NCBI RefSeq assembly: GCF_021462225.1
Contig: NC_061796.1
Location: forward strand, 45,298,891-45,362,890
Length of the DNA stretch: 64,000 nt
Origin: Girardinichthys multiradiatus
Lineage: Eukaryota > Chordata > Actinopteri > Cyprinodontiformes > Goodeidae
Direction of reading: 5' to 3'
In this document: positions 24,443 to 36,300 of the stretch, one piece after another
Layout: each line of letters opens with the position of its first letter
How positions within the stretch are numbered: the stretch's first letter is position 1
Notes under the pieces: model-generated
Seen by the model: the letters and a program-made list of their open reading frames with translations, nothing else
The model's database searches: none
What the model was told of the DNA's origin: nothing
Translations under genes and position numbers: made by a program

Positions 24443-24778
24443 ACCGGTGCCCAGCGCTGACCGAGCACACAGAATAAATAACCAGAGACAGAGAAGACGG
24501 CTGGCACTGGTGGTGGCCCAGTTTGGCTTTTCTTTCTTTGCTTTTTTTTTTTTTTGCTGGGTAAGTGGGTTGTGAATTCTCAGTGACCCAGCTTTTAGGA
24601 GCTGTGGGTCTGCCGGGACTTTTGGTGTGGACGGACTGGACAGGACTCCTACAGTTGATGATGAGAAATTATTAGATTTTCAACCCGGCTGGAAAAAGCC
24701 CGTTTTCCGCCTGAGAAATGTCCAGGCAGGGTTCGGTGCTGGCGCTGGGGAAATGTCTCGCCTGTCTGGAGTTCATGT
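24443..24778 (+). other. candidate first or internal exon, unassigned
   Basis: A GC-richer segment follows ccctctgcag, an acceptor-like site. An ATG at 24718 opens MSRQGSVLALGKCLACLEFM and meets a perfect donor gtaagt at 24779, leaving phase 1. It is the right phase to splice to the first paqr6 body exon at 37515, so it could be an alternative paqr6 first exon. It could equally belong to an unidentified gene or be chance. I do not recognise the peptide as any family. Confidence 0.3.
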
Positions 24779-24784
24779 GTAAGT

Positions 24785-25490
24785 AACTTCTTTTTGTTTC
24801 AGCTTATTAGCAACTCCTTTTAAACATGTTTTCTTATTAATCTAGAAACGTTTGCATGCCCGATCAAGAAAAACAAGCTTGCATTTTTGCCCCACATCCA
24901 ATGGAAGATAATTCCCAGCCCAGAGAGGGTGGGATCTGGACATCTGTGGGAATGAGCGGTGGAGGGGGGCTGTTTTGGATGGAAGATGGAAGACGTAAGT
25001 TTTCGATTAGAAAAATCAACCCTCTCCTCTCTGCGCTCGGATGAGCAGCTCGGACGCATAAAACTGATAGATAAGACAGGAGTTCTGAGTTCTGCTGTAC
25101 CGAGCCGCCCTCTGTTTTTCTCTGTCGAAGAACTGCCTACTGTTACAAGGAATTAACTCCCCTTTCCTCGTAAAGAGGCCCTCGCAGCTTTATTTTCTCC
25201 TCCAGGTGGGTTTGCGTCAGAACAGAACAGCAGGAGCCAGTTTGGCGCAGTTTGCATTTGCACATGGTCAATGTTTGCGCTGCGCTTCCTAGTTTAGGAC
25301 ATGTGTATGCACCTAGCTTCTGCTTCAGAACATTATGTCCAGATGATTGTTTTTTTTTTTCACCTTCAGCTGCAGTTGGATATTCTCCTGCCCCGATCTT
25401 AAGGAATTCAATTCAGAGTCATCTGTGAGCATCAGTTTAGATCTAGACTAGCACCATTCTAAACCATTCTATTGTGGCTCTGGCTGTAGC
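24785..25490. other. intergenic, nothing recognised
   Basis: Follows the candidate donor at 24779. Short overlapping open frames around 24820-25156 show no known motif. Confidence 0.4.
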
Positions 25491-25780
25491 ATTGATTGTG
25501 TGGAGTGACTGACTTTGCAGCAATCCCTCCTCCTGAACAAGCACGTAATGGCCGTAGATCATTGATTTTGAGTTGGATATTTTGCAGCAATCCCTCTTAC
25601 AGAGCAAGCATAGGGCAACAGGGAAAAGGAAAACTTACATTCAACAGAAAGAACCCTCCAGCAGGACTGGCTCTGTATAAGTGGCCATCTGCTGCAACCT
25701 GCTGAGGGTTAAGAAGACATAGCAGACAAACACAGAAGTGTAGTCTAGGAGTTAATGGGAGCAGGTTCTCCTTAAGTGGC
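25490..25780 (+). repeat. dispersed fish repeat with an internal duplication
   Basis: The block contains ttgcagcaatccctcctcct, aagaaccctccagcaggact and tggccatctgctgcaacctg, a sequence found many times in teleost genomes. The first part is doubled (gcagcaatccct at 25518 and 25582). Another copy, split by a LINE, is at 27590-28115. The family is unnamed here. Confidence 0.6.
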
Positions 25781-26280
25781 TTCACCCAGAGGAGAAACAA
25801 AGCTAAGCAGATAAGCTCTGAGCCAGTTGCAACATCTATGGAATGGAAAACAGAGCATGTTCTTAGTCAGAGGACCAGTTCCTTTAATTGATTTGTTTTG
25901 GACAAAGACAGGGTTAAACATAGAAATACAGGGTCAAGTGTATCATCTATAGGAGAACATGATGTCATTGGCTCAGGTAATGATCCCCTCCAGGAAGGTG
26001 TCACCGGCTCAGATCTAACATCTAAAAGGAGAAAAATCAGATAGAGAACACAAAGTTAATGTCAGCAGCAATTGCAAATCATGCACAACTGGGGAGTAGT
26101 GTTAGTTTTGTGCGTGCCTAGAGTGGATAATTGTGAAAACTATGAGAATTCCCAGTGAACCACCTGCAATTTTGGGCCAAGAGGGTTGTTGTAAAAGCCA
26201 AGTCAGTTAGGCTACTGAGTTAAAACCAAGCCTGGGCAGATTGCTCTTGCACTATGCAGCCACCTTTAATGTGTGCTATG
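25780..26280. other. intergenic, nothing recognised
   Basis: About 500 bp without a gene or a repeat I can name. Confidence 0.4.
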
Positions 26281-26650
26281 TGACAACCAGCCTATCACAA
26301 GGGACCCTACATGCTTTCCATTGTGGATCTCTGCAACTCCTCCAAAGTTACCAAGGGTCTCTTAGTTTCTTTTCTGATTAATGGTCGCCTTGTCCGGTCT
26401 GTCAGTTTAGGTGTGGTTCTTGGTAGGTTTAAAGTTGTCCCATGCCAATGGAGCTGAATACAAATAGACACCACTCATTTCAGATTTAGTTTTGTGAAGA
26501 GCTTTGAAAAACATGCATCATTTTCCTTCATAATTATGCACATTTTATGTTAGTCTGTCACATGAAATCCAAATAAAATACATACACATTTGTGATTATG
26601 ATGAGAAAACATTTTAAAAAGTTCAATGGCGTGGATACTTTTGCAACATG
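26280..26650 (+). mobile_element. Tc1-like transposon end (3' relic)
   Basis: The sequence preserves the family-A right end: gctgaatacaaatagacacc, catgcatcattttccttcat, gttagtctgtcacatgaaat and gcgtggatacttttgcaac. Little of the transposase gene remains. Confidence 0.65.
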
Positions 26651-27590
26651 ATGCTTCCTTCTAATTTAAAAAGTCATAATTTCTGTATTTTAAAGCCAAT
26701 CCAAAGCAAATCATTTATGACATTTATGCAGCATAACAGAAAATCATCAGGTAAAACACAGCATGGAAAATAATAAGGTTATTACTAAACCTCTAAGAAA
26801 GTCTGGTATAAATGTAGGCCACCCAGTAGTCAAGTTAATCCAAAAATGTTAAATAATCCAACATTTTATGCATTGAACCCCAGAAAAAATAGAATATAGG
26901 ATTTAATCATGACGGAACATGTGCAAAACATTCCTTTGTGATTCATTTATATTTTGTATAGTTGTTGGTTGGTCATTTAACATATGTAGTTTGTGCTGTA
27001 TCATTACTTTATGCATGTTTTCTTTTATGCAATTTTAAATTCATGACGGAAACAGGAAAAACTGTCACTTATCCGAAATCCAGTTTCTGATGTTTGAATG
27101 TTGCCGTCCAGGCTTGATTTGAATACGTGGTGTAAAGATCTTTTCCTTCTGTTTAATGTGACAAAGCTGTGAACTGAAACAAGACCTCTGCAGAAATATG
27201 AAAAAACGAATAAAGGCTGGATGTTGACACCACACTGGATCCAACAGGATGCCCTTCCTGGACAAAAGGAGCTTCCATACAGGTTTTATGTGAAGGTCCA
27301 TCATGATTTAAGGAGAAATAAAAGTAAGACTCAAAAAATTCAGTTTAGTTTGTTTATATTGTAGCAGTTCACAACTTATCTAATCTCAAACATTACAAAA
27401 CAAACTGCTTTAATCCACATCTGTTTATGAAAAGTCCAATTTAATGTCAGTTTCAGTTTAAGTCAATTTATTCCAATACATTCCAGTCATATGGTCAGAT
27501 TCAGAGTGAAGTACATGTAGTCCAGTTTGATCCTAATTAAAAACAGTTGATCATATTACAATTGGCAAAAGTCATTTTTCTATGGAAGCA
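26651..27590. other. intergenic, nothing recognised
   Basis: AT-rich. A minus-strand open frame at 27065-27304 has no recognisable motif. Confidence 0.4.
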
Positions 27591-28115
27591 TCGGAGTCGC
27601 ACCAAATTCTTGACTTTGTAGCAATCCTTCATGCTCAGCCAGCACGTAGAGAGCTGACTTTCCCTCCATCCAGGTTTTGTACAGGTCACGAAAAGGGCAG
27701 CTAACATCTCTGCAGATCCCACACATCCTGGACACAAACGCTTTAAAAGTTTACCTTCAGGTCGGTGCTACAGGGCGCTATTTGCAAAATCCAGCCTCCA
27801 CCGAGACAGTTTCTTCCCCCAGGTTGTCTCTCTGATGAACACAATGAACAGCCTGAGTAGTCAGCTACTCTGCTGTGAAACTGAATGAGCATATTTGCGC
27901 TACCACAACATACATGTACATACTGTTCATTTTTTCTGTATTTTATTTCCTCTAAGGTTTATTTATTTCTACTTGTTTTCTGTGAGTGCTTGAAACCGAA
28001 GTCAAATTCCTTGTTTGTGCACACGATCCTGGTCAATAAAGCTGATTCTGATTTTGAAACCTCAGGCAGCATTAGGCTGGGTATGGGGGTGATCTGCTGC
28101 AATCGGCTTGGAGTT
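27590..28115 (+). repeat. dispersed fish repeat, second copy, split by a LINE 3' end
   Basis: The left part (gactttgtagcaatccttca) and the right part (gaaacctcaggcagcattag, gatctgctgcaatcggcttg) are consecutive in the 25490-25780 family. The LINE tail at 27668-28055 separates them. Confidence 0.55.
27668..28055 (+). mobile_element. 5'-truncated LINE 3' end
   Basis: It contains ggtgctacagggcgctattt, gagacagtttcttcccccag and the tail caataaagctgattctgatt, the 3' terminus of a common fish non-LTR retrotransposon (Rex/L2-like group). Only the end of the RT gene and 3' UTR remain. Confidence 0.65.
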
Positions 28116-28404
28116 TAGAAGACAAGGAGCCCTGAATCAGAACCAGGTGTACTTTCCGTGAGAAACCAAATCCAAGAACAAACAGACTATGGCTCCTCCT
28201 AGCTAAACACAAAAGCACTTGGCCACTTTCTATTGAAGAAGAAACAAAGAGATGCAAAGTCGATGGCCATAATAATTTCAAATAATGCCTAAATGGAGAA
28301 GAGCAAGAGAAAACGTAAAGTAAGGAAACGTTTGAGGTGTTTTTCCTCCTCACAGAAAAGATTTGCTAGAGGTGTTTGTGCATTTGCTCCTGAGCACCTC
28401 CCTC

Positions 28405-28515
28405 TGTAGTGTTTTTGGGCATGTTCCACTGGGTGGAGACCCTGGGGCATAACCAGAACTCATCTGTGGAACTACATAACCCCTCTTGGCTGAGAACATC
28501 TAGAGCTGGAGGGAC
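28405..28515 (+). mobile_element. LINE 3' fragment related to the 46496-47411 element
   Basis: The text gggcatgttccactgggtgg and gagaccctggggcataacca is the downstream part of the same LINE family seen on the minus strand at 46496-47411. No boundary repeats are visible. Confidence 0.5.
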
Positions 28516-29049
28516 ATTCGAGAAAACAATTGTTGGGTCCTTGATGATACAATATATCTTCGAGAATTTATTATTTTAATTTAGCATAAGCTAGAAATAC
28601 ATTACTTTTTAAGTATTAAGGCATTGTATCATAACAATGAATAGCAAAGCAGTTAAGTGCATAATATCTACTCAGTACTTTCTAAATGGTTGCAGTCTTC
28701 TGGACAAAAATCTGATTGTTGTTATCAAGTACCTGCTAAACGACCTTCTGAGTTATATTCTGCTTGTTCCAAGTAGCTCTCAGTGTAAACTGGATCTGTG
28801 GTCTCCAGCTTGCATGTCAACCTAATGAGAGCAGGAGAACATGTTTTTCGAAATGAGGTGTTATTTTTAGAGGTGCATGCTTAAAATGACAGCTATCTTT
28901 CATGAGCAGCTTACAGGTCCTTAACTGGTTAGAGAAGCTGTCTCTGAGTCTGGGAAAAGACATTGAACAGATTAGCTCTGCAGGGTGCAGCACAGTTTGA
29001 TAAATGAAAAGTAATTCCCCCATAAATCTAATAACTGGTTGTGTTGACC

Positions 29050-29593
29050 GCCATCAAGTGTTTTATAATATCTCGCAGTGAGTCTTTTATATTGCTGTGT
29101 AGGGATTTTGATGACTCTTCTCTCCACTTAAATAAGTCCACAGAACATTTTCCCAAAGGTTTCAAGTTGTTTTTTTGTCAAATGTGAAATGGTACTTTGT
29201 GTTGTTTTGGGTCAGCAGTGGTTCTGGCCCATATTTTTCCATTCTCTATCTTATTGTTGAAGACTGACCGAAACTAACACAACTGAGGCCTGCAGTGCTT
29301 TAGATGTAGATGTTGTTCTGGGTTTTTTTGTGACCTGAAAGAGTCGTGAGAGCACTAATTTTGGTTGGATGGCTTATCTTGGGAAAGTTCACGTTTTTTT
29401 TTCATTTGTGGATAATGGTTCTGACTGTGGTTCTCTGGAGGCTTAGAAAATCCTTTCCAGCCTGATAAATGTGAAGGATTTTCTTTCTCCTCTGTTCTTG
29501 AATTTCTTTTGATCAGGTTGCTTTTTGAGGTCCTTTAACCTACTTCATGTTGTCAGACTGTTTCTATTTAGGTGATTTCTTTATTTTATATGT
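29050..29593 (-). mobile_element. Tc1-like transposon relic (family B), left part
   Basis: Read on the minus strand it encodes the N-terminal helix-turn-helix half of a Tc1-type transposase: KEIQEQRRKKILHIYQAGKD, LQRTTVRTIIHK, then degenerate residues. It is interrupted at a TA by the element at 29595-31158 and resumes at 31161. Several stops. Confidence 0.65.
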
Positions 29594-29594
29594 A

Positions 29595-31158
29595 CAGGTC
29601 CTTCTCAAAATATTAGCATATTGTGATAAAGTTCATTATTTTCCATAATGTCATGATGAAAATTTTACATTCATATATTTTAGATTCATTGCACACTAAC
29701 TGAAATATTTCAGGTCTTTTATTGTCTTAATATGGATGATTTTGGCATACAGCTCATGAAAACCCAGAATTTCTATCTCACAAAATTAGCATATTTCATC
29801 CGACCAATAAAATAAAAGTGTTTTTAATACAAAAAATGTCAACCTTCAAATAATCATGTACAGTTATGCACTCAATACTTGGTCGGGAATCCTTTTGCAG
29901 AAATGACTGCTTCAATGCGGCGTGGCATGGAGGCAATCAGCCTGTGGCACTGCTGAGGTCTTATGGAGGCCCAGGATGCTTCGATAGCGGCCTTTAGCTC
30001 ATCCAGAGTGTTGGGTCTTGAGTCTCTCAACGTTCTCTTCACAATATCCCACAGATTCTCTATGGGGTTCAGGTCAGGAGAGTTGGCAGGCCAATTGAGC
30101 ACAGTGATACCATGGTCAGTAAACCATTTACCAGTGGTTTTGGCACTGTGAGCAGGTGCCAGGTCGTGCTGAAAAAGGAAATCTTCATCTCCATAAAGCT
30201 TTTCAGCAGATGGAAGCATGAAGTGCTCCAAAATCTCCTGATAGCTAGCTGCATTGACCCTGCCCTTGATAAAACACAGTGGACCAACACCAGCAGCTGA
30301 CACGGCACCCCAGACCATCACTGACTGTGGGTACTTGACACTGGACTTCTGGCATTTTGGCATTTCCTTCTCCTCAGTCTTCCTCCAGACTCTGGCACCG
30401 TGATTTCCGAATGACATGCAGTCCAGTGCTGCTTCTCTGTAGCCCAGGTCAGGCGCTTCTGCCGCTGTTTCTGGTTCAAAAGTGGCTTGACCTGGGGAAT
30501 GCGGCACCTGTAGCCCATTTCCTGCACACGCCTGTGCACGGTGGTTCTGGATGTTTCTACTCCAGACTCAGTCCACTGCTTCCGCAGGTCCCCCAAGGTC
30601 TGGGATCGGCCCTTCTCCACAATCTTCCTCAGGGTCCGGTCACCTCTTCTCGTTGTGCAGCGTTTTCTGCCACACTTTTTCCTTCCCACAGACTTCCCAC
30701 TGAGGTGCCTTGATACAGCACTCTGGGAACAGCCTATTCGTTCAGAAATGTCTTTCTGTGTCTTACCCTCTTGCTTGAGGGTGTCAATAGTGGCCTTCTG
30801 GACAGCAGTCAGGTCGGCAGTCTTACCCATGATTGGGGTTTTGAGTGATGAACCAGGCTGGGAGTTTTAAAGGCCTCAGGAATCTTTTGCAGGTGTTTAG
30901 AGTTAACTCGTTGATTCAGATGATTAGGTTCATAGCTCGTTTAGAGACCCTTTTAATGATATGCTAATTTTGTGAGATAGGAATTTTGGGTTTTCATGAG
31001 CTGTATGCCAAAATCATCCGTATTAAGACAATAAAAGACCTGAAATATTTCAGTTAGTGTGCAATGAATCTAAAATATATGAATGTTAAATTTTCATCAT
31101 AACATTATGGAAAATAATGAACTTTATCACAATATGCTAATATTTTGAGAAGGACCTG
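29595..31158 (-). mobile_element. Tc1-like transposon, 1564 bp, copy 1 (family C)
   Basis: Complete ends: it starts CAGGTCCTTCTCAAAATATT and ends with the reverse complement, flanked by TA duplications at 29593 and 31159. Inverted terminal repeats are about 200 bp. The transposase gene on the minus strand is in two frames: 30830-30318 (MGKTADLTAVQKATIDTLKQ, helix-turn-helix with QKDISERIGCSQSAVSRHLS) and 30507-29872 (catalytic part). The second catalytic Asp (FQHDLAPAHS) and the final Glu (SPDLNPIENLW), 34 residues apart, are intact. A 45-bp gap near 30420, relative to copy 2, removes the first catalytic Asp (FSDES). It cannot make active transposase but might be moved by one. Confidence 0.95.
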
Positions 31159-31160
31159 TA

Positions 31161-31260
31161 CAGTAATCAGACCTTGGGAACGTTTGACTCAGCTTTAAAT
31201 AAAAATTAATCACAGTTAATTCATGATTAATCAACTAGATGATTAATTTCATATAGGACC
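31161..31260 (-). mobile_element. Tc1-like relic (family B), right end
   Basis: The text cagtaatcagaccttgggaa and aatcacagttaattcatgat continues the family B element broken at 29593. Together with 29050-29593 this is one element disrupted by the family C insertion. Confidence 0.6.
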
Positions 31261-31308
31261 AGGTTGATTTAAATAACGATTTTCCTAAATGGAATCATTG
31301 TTTCCAAA

Positions 31309-31664
31309 GTTGGGAGCACTGTTGTCTTGTATCAAAAAAGTCCTGAGTTCGAATCCCAGCCTGGAGTCTTTCTGCACTGAGTTTGCATGTTCTCCCCATG
31401 CATGCACGAGTTATCTCTGGGTACTTCAGGTTCCTCCAACAGTCCAAAAAAGACATGACTGCTAAGTTAATTGGTCTCTCTGAACTGCCCTGAGGTATGA
31501 GTGTATGATTGTCTGTCTCGTGTGTCTCTGTGTTGCCCTGTGATGGACTGGCAACAGGTCCAAAGAGTACCCCACCTTTCTCCTGATGACCGCCTGGAGA
31601 TAGGCAGCAGGCCCTCTGCGACCCTGCAAGGACAAGCAGATATAGACGGTGGATGGATGGATTG
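31309..31664 (+). repeat. tRNA-like dispersed repeat (SINE-like), near full length
   Basis: It begins gttgggagcactgttg and has a B-box-like gagttcgaatccc, then tttgcatgttctccccatgc, gccctgtgatggactggcaa and a ggatggatggatt tail. This is one of the most abundant teleost dispersed repeats. A partial second copy lies at 35645-35785. Whether it is a true SINE is uncertain. Confidence 0.65.
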
Positions 31665-32394
31665 AAGTGCAGCAAAATGCAAAAACAATAGAAAGGGGCA
31701 AATGCGTTTTCATGACACCTCATGCTTTGTTCCGTTTACCTCTGAAGTCAGAACCTGGTGTCATGAATGACATCAAACCCAACCAGTGTTCCAGTTCAAG
31801 GCTCAAATGCCATTTGCTAATTGATATTCCCAGTGACCAGGCTAACTACTATTAGCAATAAAACCCACAAACAACTATATTTTTTGCATATTGTATTTTC
31901 AAACACTGTAGCAACATGTTGACTGACTAGTAAATAGATATAAAGTTAAGTATAAAAATAGAGACAGCAATCATCTGAGTGCAAATAAACTTCTTGTATA
32001 TTTAAACGTTTTATATGCAAGGCAGCCATAATGCATTTCAAGGGTTGACTTTGGTGAGAAACCCCTAAATTTCTCGTTTAGAATTTCACTTTCCTGGGAC
32101 CTTTCTGTTCTTATTCTTTATCAACTAAAAACTTGGAAGGTTCCGTTCAGAGTAAAACCTGAACACACTTAAAACGGGGATCTTCAGGCATTCCAGCGTT
32201 TAAATGCCCTGCGGGACTGTTTTAAAATGTCATTATGCTAGAAAATCTGTTGTTCCCTGAGGTGATCTTTGTAGGAAGAAATTTAGAAGCATTCCTGGAA
32301 ACATCTGGATTAAACTCAGGATGAAAACGGATTGTAACTAATAGTGATTGTACTAACTGAAGAACCGTTCAGGAGCAGAAGGAATCGTCTGAAC
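31665..32394. other. intergenic, upstream of the paqr6 leader exon
   Basis: I see no gene, TATA box in a convincing place, or repeat. It would contain the paqr6 promoter if the leader exon is the first. Confidence 0.4.
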
Positions 32395-32642
32395 TGAGCC
32401 AAAAGACGTGGATCCTGGAGGAAAGGTACAGGAGCACACGGCTCGTGTTGTTGTTCCTGCGGGGATCCACGTGAGCACCGAGCGGCGCTTCTTACTGGTT
32501 GGACTGGGACAAGAGACAAAGGAAAAACAGCTGTGGATGTTCGGGCCTTACACAATTAAACGGAGACACCCCATCCAGCTCAGGCTGTCTGTTAGCGGGG
32601 AAGAAGACTCGGTCAACCCCTGAATGGAGGAGGCACGCCGCG
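32395..32642 (+). other. paqr6: paqr6 leader exon with uORF and candidate start
   Basis: A GC-rich stretch ends at a good donor (gtaagg at 32643). It carries an upstream frame, ATG at 32537 to TGA at 32621-32623 (28 codons), whose stop directly abuts a second ATG at 32624. That ATG gives MEEARR and then a phase-1 donor compatible with 37515. The 5' boundary is a guess. Confidence 0.5.
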
Positions 32643-33323
32643 GTAAGGCTGCTCATTTAAACAAATCTATCATTTTAAATCCATTCCTTGCTTTAATTTT
32701 AAAGCGGTCACTCTTCTAAGATCTGTTGCACTTCAGCGTCATCCCTGTTTAGTCAGCGAGTGTTTCTTTAAAACAGTTTAAAAAGTGAAGGAAAAGACAA
32801 ACACGCCTTTAACCGGGCGGAGACGCGTTATTCTGGGCCGCATGTTTTCTTATAGGTTGCTGTTTGGAAGAAATGAGTTTTTTTCCCGTCCAGACTGTAT
32901 TTTTCCACAATGTCAGAACTTTAGTCTTGGACAAAAGAGTATTTTTTGGAAAACAAAATGTATAATGACTTTTTAAAGTTGTACAGCCATCTAAATTTAT
33001 AGTATTCATTTATTTATTGAATTGACCGAATAAACCTGCAGTCGCGTTGTGACATTTCTGATGTACTGTAAATGAAAGAAACCCGTCTGCAGACTGAGCG
33101 GTTCAGGCATGTTTGTTTCCAGGGTTTTTACTGGAGAACTTTTCCATCTGAGTGTTAAAAGCTGCGACTTTATGAATGTTCATCAATAAGCAGAACATTT
33201 GTCCTTTTTTGACTCTGTGTTCCCTCCATTTGCCAGGACTCTATGACATCACTTCAAGTATCTTAAAAACAGATTTGGCTGAAAAAAACATATTTACCTC
33301 CACCAGGGAGAATATGTTTTCAC

Positions 33324-33363
<40 letters not shown>

Positions 33364-36300
33364 GCAACTTTACGGAAAAACTTAACAATTCCTATGGATT
33401 ATTTATTTTTTACCAGAAGTGTGTCTTAGCCGAAGGAAAAATCCATCAAATTTTGGTGGTGATCCGGATCCAGGACTTGTTTCCCTATAGTGTCAGTGAC
33501 CCTGTGTTGGGTGGCGGAGGTATGTAGTCTCTGATTGTTTTGTTGGTTATGCAACTGTGTTGAGCTTGCAGATGAAGATGAAGTCATCTTTCTAGAAGAA
33601 CTGGTACAGTTGCATAACATGTAGTTCCTCCATGTGAGATGCTGACAGTTAACATGAAGGTGGTGGCCAGGGAGGAGCAGCTGTGGGGAAACATTCCTTT
33701 GCTAGGTCATTTTAGAAAAAATTGGACCAGAACCTGTATGCCCAGTTAGAAAATTTAATATTGCATTTGTGTTGTAGTTTAGTGTTAGTTTTTGGGTCTG
33801 AATATTGTGTATTTGTCTGCTGTAAAAGCATAAAAAACAAGATTAAGCTGAGTTTTCTGACAGGTGAATGAAGGATGTGAAAACGTGCTCCCAGTGGTTA
33901 TTTTAAAGGTGTGAGGTTACTGAGGGCCCATGTGGTGATTGTTCTGCTCCAGACTGGACATGTTCCAACAGAACGGTGGAATTTTCCAAGTTTCAGCCCA
34001 CGGATCGAGAAGATGGAGTCGTCCAGGCAGAGCCAACTGTGTGCGTGGGCAACATGCTCTCTGCAGGCCCGTCGCTTTGCCAGAATCGGACCCATAAAGA
34101 CGTCTATTGAAGGAGGTCACATGATGAGATCATGAGCATGGGGGGGGGGGTGTGGGGATCTCAGATGGAGGGAAATCAACAGAAGAAAATGAAATGTTTT
34201 AGTGAATTCAGAATGGACTCGAGATGCAAATAACTGAGCTACCGGAAGTGAACTGAGATGCAGATGATACTTTTCTGAGTGATTTTAATCTCCCTAGCAT
34301 GAAATGTCTCACTTGGCATTTATTTGGATGTTTTTTGAGTTAGATTAAATTTGGATGAATGAAAACGTTTAAACCAGTTGCTCCCAGAGGTGTTGGAAGC
34401 CTCTCTGTGTGTGATGAAACACACAGAGAAGATTTAAAAAATTGGACTTAAAAATATTAATTATTATAATAATCCAGTTGAGGTTTAGACCATCTCTAGA
34501 TATTGCATTGTTCTCACTGATCCCAGTCAGTGGCGCTCCTTCTGACTAATACAATCATTTGTCTTTTACTACTTAGGCTTCGGATGTTCTGCAATCTGAT
34601 CATGATCAGGTTCTTAAATACCGAGTAATCTTTAAACAACAGTGACAGCATCTTTAACGAGCAACATAAACCTGTTGCACTTGAAGCCACAGATTTCAGC
34701 GTTCTTCCTGTAATTTTGCCTACAGGCTTTAATGTTTTTTTTAGTGCGGCTGTGTTTTCTGGATTTTTACGTTAGAGCTCTTGAAGATGGTTTTTTTGTG
34801 TTGGTATAATGTGTGTGTGTGTGTGTGTTGCCTCATTTCCATTCAGTCCAAATGTGTAACAGCCATTTTTTGGCCTCTGCACTCTGAAGGCTTCAGACTC
34901 CACAAAGCTTACTTTGTCCCAGTTAGTAGGCCAGATCCTGCAGCTGGGTGCTGTAGGCAGCGAGACCCTCTGTGGTCCAGAGAACCCCAGTGAGGCGAGA
35001 ACTGAAAGTTTTAGGAAATGTTTTATCCTTTCAGTCTGACACTCTGACAGGTCAGCGGGTTTATTCAGGGTGTGCTCGGGTCGGGTCTGTGGGACTTTCA
35101 TTAGGAAAAACTGCGGGAATTGGGTAAACATCCACCAGTGTTCCCATTATTGATGTATGGATACATAATTACAGGAAACATATTTCCTTTTGGTTCCTCT
35201 GTCCACTTTTAAGGGTGACTGATTTGAAATTTAAAGTTATCATGGTGTTTTTTTTTTTTTTTACATACTTCAGAGTCTGCAGTTGCAACAAATGAAAAGA
35301 AAGCTTTATTACTCTCAATCTTAGTCTGATATTTGACCTCTGCATAGAAAAAAACGAAGAAAGAACAGATGCATCCTTTAGGTTGGATAAAACATTATTA
35401 CTAAACTAAATGTTACTGTTTTAATTACATTAATGTTCACTTAGGTGTAGATTTACCTTCAGAAAATACTCTATAGTTGTTAGCAGAGAATGTCCATTTT
35501 GAGCTCACCCCACCCTCTTAATGATGGGTAAAGCTACAGTAGACAGGTGGTTGCAGGGATTTCTAACTACAAAGAACACACCCAGTGTGTAACCAGGGCA
35601 CCAGTGAAGATACTTGGGCCACTTATTTTACCCTCTGCCTGTTGTTTGCACTGTTGCCTTGCTACCAGAAGGTCCTGGGTTAGAGTCCTGGAAAAGGCTT
35701 TTTGAGCAGAGTTAGCTTGTTCTCTCTGCGCATGTGTCGGTTCTCTCAGGGTACTTCCAGAGTCTAAAAACATGCATATTACACTGTTTCTTCCCTTGAG
35801 TTTAGAAATATTTATGCCTGAATGAGTCATAGATAGGAGTTAGGCGTTTAAACAAAAACCAAAAATGCAAAGTCCAAATAAAAGCTTTTAAAGATCAGAA
35901 ACTACTGATTGAGAGAAGAAAGGCTTGCTGCACAGGAGGGTCTTTCAGCTTTTTAAAACATAAAGTCTGCAAATACTGCTACAGATCAAGTATTTATAAT
36001 TATTACATTTATATATGAACTGTATCAAAATCCACTGGTTCCTTGAGTGTTTTCATGTGTTGTTGGTATTAAACCTTACTTTAATATAAAGCCATGATTT
36101 ATTTGTAGGGTTGTAAAGGTCCAGTTTTAAAGTTGCAGTTCGAATTTTTATTTTACTTTATTCACCAGTGAACAAAGATTTCTTTTTAAATTTGTGAAAA
36201 TGGTTTGATTTTGTTATGTTTTGAAACTAAACTTGAGATTTGGTTTGGTTGTATTCTAATTAATGAATTACTTTTCATAAATTAAGGATAAGCATGTATA

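Noticed and set aside
25490..28115. Repeated block suspected as a CRISPR-like or satellite array
   Set aside because: Only two divergent, irregularly spaced copies; a dispersed eukaryotic repeat explains them.
31295..31723. 142-codon minus-strand frame
   Set aside because: It is the reverse strand of a SINE-like dispersed repeat present elsewhere in fish.
33176..33527. Frames with Cys-Val runs near 33300
   Set aside because: They are translations of a TG microsatellite.
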